Of a stretch of 15,229 nucleotides of DNA, positions 5,932 to 12,785 are shown piece by piece. The notes beneath the pieces are model-generated. The model saw only the letters and a list, made by a program, of their open reading frames with translations. It made no database searches and was not told the DNA's origin. Every line of letters begins with the position of its first letter. Within the stretch, counting starts at the first letter, position 1. The position numbers were made by a program, and so were the translations under genes. The DNA is from W0P28-013 sp963638355 (GTDB taxonomy: Bacteria > Bacteroidota > Bacteroidia > Bacteroidales > Paludibacteraceae), in contig CAVHRT010000036.1 of assembly GCA_963638355.1 (NCBI GenBank), positions 1 through 15,229 of the forward strand, given 5' to 3'.

Positions 5932-7742
5932 TTTATCTCATTCAGTTTTTGATTGTAGAAGCCGAACAGATGCCAACTCTCGTTAATCCATTGACCATCA
6001 GCACTTTTCTTGAAATCGAAATCGGTCTGCAGGCAGTGACAATTCACCTTACCGAAGGCAGCGGTTGGGTTGTGGCGATTAGCCTCGAACGCTGCGCCAA
6101 GGTAGTTGATGGCATCGTAACCAATCAGGTCGTAGTGCGGCTCGGTGTCGACCGTGTGATTGCCAAACCAAAGCGTGTAGTTCTGCTCGTAAACTTCGGT
6201 ATGATTGCGGTAGAAGAGCGAATGATAGTAAGTGCCATCGATGTACGAAGTCCACTGTTTCCAATCCTCAAAGCCCCAAATCTGCAAGAATGGAAGATTT
6301 AACTCCTTGATTTTCGGCAAGATAGGTGCGACCACCTCGGCATGAGGCGTTGCAATGAGCAGCAGCGTGCGATTGCGTCCAACGATGGTTTGCAGCGTAT
6401 CAACATTGTCGGCCGAGAGGCGAATTTCTTTGTACGAACGATGCATTTTGTGCAGTACCTTGGTAAGTTCGTCGGCCAACAGATTGGCTTTGTCGCGCTT
6501 GTCCGAAATGCGCGCTATCACAATGTTTTGCGACGAAAAACGCTTAGCAATGGTCTGTGCCACAGCGGGCAAAATCTTCTCCTGCGAAGGATTGAACTGC
6601 AAAATATACTCGTTGGCATTCTCAATTTTCGAAGTGAACGGCACAAAAGTGTAGATCTGATGCTGTTTGGCGAAATCGGCAACCAAAGCCACCTGATTGG
6701 CGTAGGCAGGACCAAGAATCAAGTCCATTTCGGCCAATTCGGGGCGCTGCAACACCGAATCGAGCGTCTCGAGCGACTTTTCGATGTCGTACACATGCAC
6801 CTCGACCGACAAACCGAGCCGTTTCACATCTTCCAAACCGAGCAGCATGCCACGATAAAACTCCCAAAAATAGTTCACCGACGAATCGATGTAAGGTGTT
6901 TTCAGCATGAAGGGCATGAGCACCGCCACTTTCAAAGCATTTGCTGGCGCAACAGAAACCGCTTTTTGTTCGATAACCGCAGGATCGCTATTCTCGACAA
7001 CGACGGTTGATTTTTTTATTGTATCAATCTGATTATCAACAACTTGCGCAACTGTTTTTTCATCGGATTTTACCAATTTTTCTTTCGATGCAAGTTCATC
7101 ATCTTTCGATGGAATGACCAAAACATCGCCCACATGAATGGTCGAAGTGATGTTGTTCGCCTCCACCAACTCCTCCACCGTAATGCCATACGCACGGCTG
7201 ATGCTGTAGAGCGTCTCCTTGGCCTTCACCTCGTGCGTGCGCTGCGTCGAAACGGCAGTTTTTTCAGCCGTAACTTGCTGATTTTCTGTAGATTGCGAAA
7301 CTTTTGCGACTTCATTATTTTCAGCAATCGTATGTTTCGGAATGCGCAACTTCTGCCCCACCTTCAAACCTTGCGTGAGTTCGGGATTGGCCTTCACCAG
7401 CGCATCGACCGACACACTGTACTTGCGCGTCAGCCCGTAGATGGTCTCCTTGGGCTGCACCTCGTGAACGACATACTCCTCGGCAGCGGCCTGATTTTCG
7501 TTGATCGGCACCAAAATGACCTGCCCAATCTGCAAACCATCAGTCAACTTTGGATTGGCAGCGTGCAAATCGGCCTGCGTAACGCCAAACTTGCGCGCAA
7601 TGGCAAAAAGTCCGTCCTTGGGCTGCACAGTGTACGAATAATACTCCGTGCCATCGACCGTAACTTTCGGACAATCAAGCGATTGCGCCGACAGCGACAG
7701 CATGCCGACCATCAAAACAAGCGTTGCAAAAAGTTTTTTCAT
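5928..7742 (-). CDS. Triple-LysM protein fused to a type I periplasmic-binding-like domain
   Basis: A signal peptide (1-19, ending LSLSAQ) is followed by three LysM domains at about 36-79, 90-135 and 169-211; each has the TVQPKDGLFAIARKFGV or HEVQPKETIYGLTRKYSV pattern and ends in IGQVILVP-like strands. A low-complexity linker of about 55 residues leads to a type I periplasmic-binding fold (270-600; KVAVLMPFML, DLILGPAYANQVALVADFA, YHSLFYRNHTEVYEQNY, YDLIGYDAINYLGAAF). LysM binds peptidoglycan glycans; the C-terminal domain resembles amino-acid ABC-transporter binding proteins and the LpoA-type activators of penicillin-binding proteins. With no permease or ATPase gene nearby, a wall-anchored sensor or cell-wall-synthesis regulator is more likely than transport (inference). 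This fused architecture is common in Bacteroidota. It overlaps the barrel gene by 4 bases and lies 37 bases after the Usp-like gene. Confidence 0.85.
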   Translation of the reverse strand: MKKLFATLVLMVGMLSLSAQSLDCPKVTVDGTEYYSYTVQPKDGLFAIARKFGVTQADLHAANPKLTDGLQIGQVILVPINENQAAAEEYVVHEVQPKETIYGLTRKYSVSVDALVKANPELTQGLKVGQKLRIPKHTIAENNEVAKVSQSTENQQVTAEKTAVSTQRTHEVKAKETLYSISRAYGITVEELVEANNITSTIHVGDVLVIPSKDDELASKEKLVKSDEKTVAQVVDNQIDTIKKSTVVVENSDPAVIEQKAVSVAPANALKVAVLMPFMLKTPYIDSSVNYFWEFYRGMLLGLEDVKRLGLSVEVHVYDIEKSLETLDSVLQRPELAEMDLILGPAYANQVALVADFAKQHQIYTFVPFTSKIENANEYILQFNPSQEKILPAVAQTIAKRFSSQNIVIARISDKRDKANLLADELTKVLHKMHRSYKEIRLSADNVDTLQTIVGRNRTLLLIATPHAEVVAPILPKIKELNLPFLQIWGFEDWKQWTSYIDGTYYHSLFYRNHTEVYEQNYTLWFGNHTVDTEPHYDLIGYDAINYLGAAFEANRHNPTAAFGKVNCHCLQTDFDFKKSADGQWINESWHLFGFYNQKLNEIK

Positions 7743-7779
7743 AACTATAGCGTTTATTTTTATTCAGAAAGTTTATAAT

Positions 7780-8472
7780 TTAATCACAAAGCGCATAAAG
7801 ATCACCGCGCGGATTCACAAGCAACACGGGTAAGGTAGTTTTTTCCAGTATCTTACGCTCTTTACTCCCGAAAATAATATCGTCCAAGCCATATTCGCGC
7901 GAGGCAGAAACAATGACCATATCGGCATTTTGTTGCGCCCAAAGAGCGGCTTCACGCTCCACACCATCGCTGCCTTTGCGAGAGTTAACCTCCTCATAAT
8001 CAAGCGAAAACGAATCGAAAAGAGATTTCATGGCGTCGATATTTTTTGCAGCGCGCGTGCCATAATCTTTCGGGCGGAAAATGGTCAGTTTTGAGTGGAA
8101 AAATCGTCCGAAAGCCGCAGCAAACGGACCTTTTTCCTTCTCTTCCTGAAGGAAAGTTACGGGCAGCGCCACCTTGTCAAATTTCGGTTCGTTGCCAGCG
8201 CGCACAAAAAGATACGGAATGCGCAAGTCGCGGCAAGCATTCAGGCAAGGCTGAATTTCACGCCGATTTGCCACCTCAACAATCAGCATCGAAGCGTCGA
8301 TTTGTTCGAGCAGATCGGCAAGATCGGCAGCGCGCACATCATCATTGGCAGTTGTGTCGACCAAACGAAGGCGACGCGTCGTGTGCTGCAACGCCGCAGC
8401 GATGGTCTCGGCAAAACGCATGGCTACTGCGCTATCGGCCGAAATTGATATGGCAACCACTACTCTACTCAT
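7780..8472 (-). CDS. Universal-stress-protein-like tandem-domain protein
   Basis: The 230 residues look like two Usp folds in tandem. The first half begins MSRVVVAISISADSAVAMRF; the second begins near FDKVALPVTFLQEEKEKGPFAAAF and ends ADMVIVSASREYGLDDIIFGSKERKILEKTTLPVLLV-like, the typical last strands of UspA domains. The classical ATP-binding signature GxxGx9G(S/T) is incomplete: the Gly before the 9-residue spacing is replaced in SASREYGLDDIIFGS, so nucleotide binding is doubtful. No signal peptide is seen, so it is cytoplasmic. It starts inside the end of the OstA-like gene as an ATGA overlap (8469-8472), which suggests translational coupling within an otherwise envelope-directed block. 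The exact role is unknown. Confidence 0.72.
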   Translation of the reverse strand: MSRVVVAISISADSAVAMRFAETIAAALQHTTRRLRLVDTTANDDVRAADLADLLEQIDASMLIVEVANRREIQPCLNACRDLRIPYLFVRAGNEPKFDKVALPVTFLQEEKEKGPFAAAFGRFFHSKLTIFRPKDYGTRAAKNIDAMKSLFDSFSLDYEEVNSRKGSDGVEREAALWAQQNADMVIVSASREYGLDDIIFGSKERKILEKTTLPVLLVNPRGDLYALCD

Positions 8473-10406
8473 CGTCCCGATTTTTTTTGAAGTTGACCTT
8501 TGTTGCTGCCACCGCCAAGATTCAGCGACGAGCGCGAACTGCCGCTATCAGAGCCAAAATCGCTATAACTTGATGGCGAATCTGAGTTGCGTTTCGATGA
8601 CGATTTTTTATCTTTATCTGTCTTGGCAGTTTCTGTTTCAGTTTCTGAAGGATCGACACGCCCAGAACGACGGCGCTTGGTTGGCGTATCGCTCTTCGAC
8701 CTTTCGGGGCGGGCAAACACATCGCGCCAAACGAGTGGACGAATGCTCTGTTGCCAAGTGAACCCTGGCAAGCGCAACAAATCGTCGCTAGCCTGATCGA
8801 GCGGCGTGAGCGTACCTTCGGGCGAAGGGTAAAGCACAATGCGTTCAATTTTTTGATCGACAAGATAGGCCGTGAGATAACTGCTGGTGGTTTGGTTCAG
8901 ACCGATTATCAGGCTATCGTCGTCGAGCGGGAAGAAGCGTGATTCGGCATTTCCGCGCACCTCGACACAGCGCAATTCGTTGTCGGAAAGATACGCAATT
9001 ATCTCTTTCCCAGAGAGTTGATTGAAATGAATGCTATCTTGCTGTTCGGCCACAAACGCAGCGCCAATCACATGCATGCGTTCTGGTGCGCCATTCAGCG
9101 AATAGATGCGCATGGTGTCGCCAGTGATTTGTCGCGATCCCGACCACGCCACGGGCAACTGCATCAGATGAATTATGGAGTCGCGTGTGGAGAAACAAGC
9201 CGAGTCGCAAACCGCCTGCACATCGGTGCGGAAAAGTCGCACATGGTGGTAGGCGCGCACAAATTTGTTCACCGAATCGATGGCAAAAGCGTAGAGCGTG
9301 TCGGCGTTCATGTAGAGCGTATCGGGCGACGAATGTTCCACCATCAGCGCAGAATCGTACGCCAAAGCGATGTCGCCATCTTCTTTGTAGTAGACAAAAT
9401 TGCCATAGAGCGAAATCTGGTTGGCAGAATCATTCAGATGAACATGCGAGAAGGCGCGCCCTTCGCCATTTTTCTTGTCATAAAATATGGTGTCGCCCGT
9501 GAGCATTTCGCCGTCGATGTGGCGCACCCACGAGTTCAAGTAGAGCCGCGACTGCTCGGTGTGCGTGTCGTATTGCCCGAGTTCGGAGTAGATGGTTGTC
9601 TCGTTTTCGTAGAGAATGGTGGTTGGTCCGACCATCTCGGCAACGGCCGTTTCGGTGTAGTATTTCAGCGTGTCGGCGCGCATTGTAAAGCCCGGATTTG
9701 TGAGCAGCACGCTGTCGCGGAACATTGCCATTTCCCAGCCTGGATAGTAGTAACCGAACACCGAAGTCAGCACATTTTCGGTGTCGTAGAGTTTGCCGCC
9801 CGTGTAGTAGTAGCCCACATTTGCTATGCGATCGTAGTTCAGGCTGTCGGTTACGAGCGTTATTTTTCGGTCGGTCATGCGCACATTGTGCCGCAGGCGC
9901 GCCATTTTGGTGTCGCCATCGTAGTAAAGCACGTCGCCAAAGATAAACAGCGTGTCGCCCTGCACGATTTTCACATGACCGTAGGCGTTGAACGAATTGC
10001 GCTTATCGAAGAAATAGGCGCTGTCGCAATAGAGGAACACATCGTCGTGACGGAAACGTACATTGCCTTTGAGCAGTTGCGCCTCCGAATTCACCGATTC
10101 ATCGAAACTGAAAGTCTGCGCATTTTCCAGATAAACCATCGTGCGCTGCCCTTGCGATGCCGTTTTAGGAGTCGATTGAGAAGATGAATTAGTCGATTTT
10201 TTCGGTGCAGAAGTCTGCGTTTTTTGCGCAGGCGTCTTTTTGACAGGTTGTTGCGTAGTGAGCGTTGTTGGCACATCGAAACGCCTCTGCTTTTGTGACC
10301 AAGCAGAGCAAGAGAACGCCAGCAACAGGCTGACAATCAGCACGATATGTCGATATTTAGCGAGCAATCTTCTTCTTTTCGTTTTTAATCCAGCCTTTGT
10401 GTTCAA
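8469..10406 (-). CDS. OstA/LptA-like periplasmic protein with disordered C-terminal tail
   Basis: A basic N-terminus and hydrophobic core (about 20-35, IVLIVSLLLAFSCSAWS-Q) make a signal peptide. After a Thr/Ser/Lys-rich linker (about 40-87) comes a long region of OstA_N-type repeats (about 88-480), seen as recurring strands such as LKGNVRFRHDDVFLYCDSAYF, YGHVKIVQGDTLFIFGDVLYY-like and LYMNADTLYAFAID. This is the beta-jellyroll of LptA, which bridges LPS across the periplasm, so a part in LPS transport or outer-membrane assembly is likely. The last 76 residues (570-645) are Ser/Lys/Asp/Gly-rich and probably disordered. The ATG at 10406 overlaps surA by 50 bases; a TTG near 10369 would leave a cleaner signal peptide and a short overlap, so the start is uncertain. 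It is much longer than E. coli LptA (185 residues), as is usual for Bacteroidota OstA-like proteins. Confidence 0.82.
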   Translation of the reverse strand: MNTKAGLKTKRRRLLAKYRHIVLIVSLLLAFSCSAWSQKQRRFDVPTTLTTQQPVKKTPAQKTQTSAPKKSTNSSSQSTPKTASQGQRTMVYLENAQTFSFDESVNSEAQLLKGNVRFRHDDVFLYCDSAYFFDKRNSFNAYGHVKIVQGDTLFIFGDVLYYDGDTKMARLRHNVRMTDRKITLVTDSLNYDRIANVGYYYTGGKLYDTENVLTSVFGYYYPGWEMAMFRDSVLLTNPGFTMRADTLKYYTETAVAEMVGPTTILYENETTIYSELGQYDTHTEQSRLYLNSWVRHIDGEMLTGDTIFYDKKNGEGRAFSHVHLNDSANQISLYGNFVYYKEDGDIALAYDSALMVEHSSPDTLYMNADTLYAFAIDSVNKFVRAYHHVRLFRTDVQAVCDSACFSTRDSIIHLMQLPVAWSGSRQITGDTMRIYSLNGAPERMHVIGAAFVAEQQDSIHFNQLSGKEIIAYLSDNELRCVEVRGNAESRFFPLDDDSLIIGLNQTTSSYLTAYLVDQKIERIVLYPSPEGTLTPLDQASDDLLRLPGFTWQQSIRPLVWRDVFARPERSKSDTPTKRRRSGRVDPSETETETAKTDKDKKSSSKRNSDSPSSYSDFGSDSGSSRSSLNLGGGSNKGQLQKKSGR

Positions 10407-11736
10407 AATCGCAGTTGCGCCAATCGGGATCGATGTAGATGTAGGTTTCTTTGATTTTTTGCTCGACCCACGCCTTCAAAATCTCTTGTTGTTTGGCGGC
10501 TTCGCAACTCTGTTTCAGCAGTTGATAGTCGTCGGTGAGGTTGGCTTTGTGGTTGGCTGTTTTTTGTTTTAGGCGCACAATGGCGTAGACCTCGCGTCCG
10601 AGCGATTTGTCCATCATGGCAAAAGGTTGCGAGATTTCGCCCACGCCCATGTTATAGACCACTTTTGCCACCTCTTGCGGCAGATCTTGGTACTCAAATT
10701 TCGATGCGCTGGTGTTTTCGTTGGTCATCACGCCACCGTTCATACGGGTATTTTTGTCGGACGAAAAATTGAGCGCAGCATCTTCGAAAGTCAATTTTCC
10801 AGCGCGAATATCGGCAGCCAGACTATCGAGTTTCATAAAAGTTTTTTCCTTGATGGCAGCCGAAACGCGCGGACGCAGCAGAATGTGTCGGCAGTTGATA
10901 CGGTCGCCACGCTTCTCGATGAGCTGCACAATGTGGTAGCCAAATTCGGTCTGAAAAACGCGCGAGACCTGCCCTGGCTCAGTCAATGCAAAGGCAGCAT
11001 TGGTGAATTCTTGCACCATGGTTCCGCGCCCAAAAAATCCGAGTTCACCGCCTTTCATGGCAGTGCCTTGGTCGTCGGAATAGAGGCGCGCCAACATCGA
11101 AAAGTCGGCAGTGCCATTGTTCACGCGGTCGGCATATTCGCGCAAGCGGGCTTTGGTGGCTTCCAAATCTTCGGCAGGGATTGGCGGCTCGAGCGTGATA
11201 ATCTGCACCTCGACCATGGCTGGGACTACAGGCACACTGTCATCGGGCAACGCTTCGTAGAATTCGCGCACCTCGGCCGGCGTCAGTTTAATGTCGCCCG
11301 TGAGTTTTTGCTGCACCATCTGAATGGTCATTTGGTCGGCGATGGCTTGGCGCATCTCCTCTTTTATTTCGGAAGTCGTTTTTTTGAAATATTCTTCGAG
11401 TTTCTCCTTCGAGCCGATTTCGCGCAAAAACTGCTCCATGCGCATGTTCACCTGCATCTCGACCTGCGATTCGCCCGCCACAATGCTATCGATTTTGGCT
11501 TGATGCAGATAGAGTTTTTGCAGTGCCAATCGTTCAGGTATGACGCAATACGGGTCGCCTTGCAAGCGCGTGCCTTCATACTGAAGTCGCATGCGTTGGT
11601 CTTCCACCTCGCTGCGCATTATGGCGTTGTCGCCCACGACCCAAACCACGCCATCGATCATGTTGGTTTGTGCCGATACGAGCGCCGAAAAGCCGAGCAA
11701 TGCGCCAATGGCAGAGATTTTAATTCTTCGTTTCAT
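10357..11736 (-). CDS. surA: SurA-like periplasmic peptidyl-prolyl isomerase / chaperone
   Basis: The signal peptide ends at SA-Q (after residue 22). Residues 23-170 are an N-terminal helical chaperone part of SurA type (VDGVVWVVGDNAIMRSEVEDQ-like start; helices to 160). Two parvulin domains follow: 175-277, with GGELGFFGRGTMVQEFTNAAF (229-249) and FGYHIVQL (265-272) intact, and 281-392, where CRHILLRP is kept but the Gly-Gly loop reads GGVMTNENTS and the closing GxH strand is lost, so the second is probably inactive. SurA escorts unfolded outer-membrane proteins to the BAM complex. Its start lies 17 bases inside the lipoprotein gene and its end overlaps the OstA-like gene, so the three are likely translated in a coupled way. 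The symbol rests on domain order; other SurA/PpiD-type names are possible. Confidence 0.86.
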   Translation of the reverse strand: MKRRIKISAIGALLGFSALVSAQTNMIDGVVWVVGDNAIMRSEVEDQRMRLQYEGTRLQGDPYCVIPERLALQKLYLHQAKIDSIVAGESQVEMQVNMRMEQFLREIGSKEKLEEYFKKTTSEIKEEMRQAIADQMTIQMVQQKLTGDIKLTPAEVREFYEALPDDSVPVVPAMVEVQIITLEPPIPAEDLEATKARLREYADRVNNGTADFSMLARLYSDDQGTAMKGGELGFFGRGTMVQEFTNAAFALTEPGQVSRVFQTEFGYHIVQLIEKRGDRINCRHILLRPRVSAAIKEKTFMKLDSLAADIRAGKLTFEDAALNFSSDKNTRMNGGVMTNENTSASKFEYQDLPQEVAKVVYNMGVGEISQPFAMMDKSLGREVYAIVRLKQKTANHKANLTDDYQLLKQSCEAAKQQEILKAWVEQKIKETYIYIDPDWRNCDFEHKGWIKNEKKKIAR

Positions 11737-12616
11737 CGTCGATTAAATTCTTATTGTTGAACACGGGCGAATAGAAAGTTATCACGCCACTGGCCGCTGC
11801 ATCGTCGTAGAGCGACTGTTCGAGTTGTTTTATGTATTCCTGCCGACGCTGATTGTTGAGCAGCGTACGAATGCGTTCTTGCACAAATTCGAGCGGCGCC
11901 GGCGAGCCAATCAGCCTGTGGTCGGTGATGTTGAGCATGTAGGTGTAGGTAGAATCCGCCACCTCGTAGTACGAATTGTTCGCCAGCAGCGCGCGCTGAT
12001 CGACGCCTTCGAGCGGCATCTTTTTCGCCAGATCGTTCATCAAAATCCAAGTGTCGACAAAATAGTCGTAACTTGCGGCATGCTGCACGCTGTACTCTTC
12101 GAGCCGCTGAATGTCTTTATCGTCGTCGAGTTTGCGAATGGCAGTGCGCACTTTGTCAATTTTTGGCGCGCCGTTTGGCACTTTCAAAAAGACGCCACGC
12201 AGCACATTTTCGTTCAGCGGGAAACGCTCGGCATTCGCCTCGTAATATGCCGCCACCTCGTCGTCCGGAACATCGCCAAGTCGCTGAGCCACAAGGTTTT
12301 GCTGATAGTAGTGAATGATGAGCGATTTGCGATATTCCTCCACCATTTGGTTGATTTCGGCCTCGTTTGCCACATTGCGCTTGGCATTTTCGTAGAGCAA
12401 CACATTGGTCGCCCAGTTGCGAATGTAGGCATCGGCAAGTGCGGCACTATCTTCGGACGAGAGTCCCGGTTGAATGACGCTCGCCAACTCATCTTCGTAC
12501 AAAAACTGCCCCTCGACCTCGATGAGCGGCTGACGCGACGCATCGGCTTCGGGCTTTTTCTTTTGGCACGAAACAAAAAGCAAGCAGCATGCAGCGATGA
12601 CAAGGCAGAGTTTCAT
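11720..12616 (-). CDS. Lipoprotein with degenerate parvulin (SurA/PrsA-like) fold
   Basis: The N-terminus MKLCLVIAACCLLFVSC is a lipoprotein signal with Cys17 as the probable lipidation site. Then comes a helical segment of SurA_N/PrsA type (about 36-115), the familiar linker VPDDEVAAYYEANAERF (116-132), a parvulin-like first strand NVLRGVFLKVP (137-147) and a C-terminal helix plus strand (LEFVQERIRTLLNNQRR, 242-258; ASGVITFYS). The Gly-Gly-x-Leu-Gly loop and the GxH strand of active parvulins are absent, so it is more likely a holdase or folding factor than an isomerase (inference). It sits between two clear parvulin proteins and overlaps surA by 17 bases. The spacer before it (12617-12782) is the second copy of the composite repeat element, so it may be the first gene of a sub-operon. 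Confidence 0.78.
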   Translation of the reverse strand: MKLCLVIAACCLLFVSCQKKKPEADASRQPLIEVEGQFLYEDELASVIQPGLSSEDSAALADAYIRNWATNVLLYENAKRNVANEAEINQMVEEYRKSLIIHYYQQNLVAQRLGDVPDDEVAAYYEANAERFPLNENVLRGVFLKVPNGAPKIDKVRTAIRKLDDDKDIQRLEEYSVQHAASYDYFVDTWILMNDLAKKMPLEGVDQRALLANNSYYEVADSTYTYMLNITDHRLIGSPAPLEFVQERIRTLLNNQRRQEYIKQLEQSLYDDAAASGVITFYSPVFNNKNLIDDETKN

Positions 12617-12624
12617 TTTGGGGG

Positions 12625-12785
12625 TTGATAAGTTGATGAGTTAATGAGTTGATGAGAAGTTTATCAAGTTATAAGTTCATAAAGTTTGCATACTCCAACT
12701 TTCTGCAGTTGGTTGTGCTAACGGACTAATTGTCAATTGTCAATTGACTTCACTCTTCACTCCTCACTCCTAATTTCTAACTTTA
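12625..12785 (-). repeat. Second copy of the composite microrepeat element, between two parvulin-family genes
   Basis: Plus-strand view: four octamers TTGATAAG, TTGATGAG, TTAATGAG, TTGATGAG (12625-12656); AAGTT-rich decayed units (12657-12685); a hairpin CCAACT-TTCTGC-AGTTGG (12695-12712); TCAATTG twice (12733-12746); then heptamers TCACTCT, TCACTCC, TCACTCC, TAATTTC, TAAC (12750-12781). Module order and orientation equal those at 1045-1230. The core ACTTTCTGCAGTT (12698-12710) differs at one base from 1145-1157, and the distance from core to the TAATTYC heptamer is about 60-64 bases in both. It starts right at the TAA of the 647-residue gene and ends just before the lipoprotein ATG. No promoter of the TAnnTTTG type and no U-tract terminator is evident. 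Confidence 0.85.

Noticed and set aside
9018..10187. A 389-codon plus-strand open frame opposite the OstA-like gene, and similar ones at 3645-4688 and 10627-11760
   Set aside because: All are antisense to well-supported genes, are His/Val/Arg-rich, and have no promoter or family motif. The one at 3645 would also start inside the gldJ end and cross its terminator.
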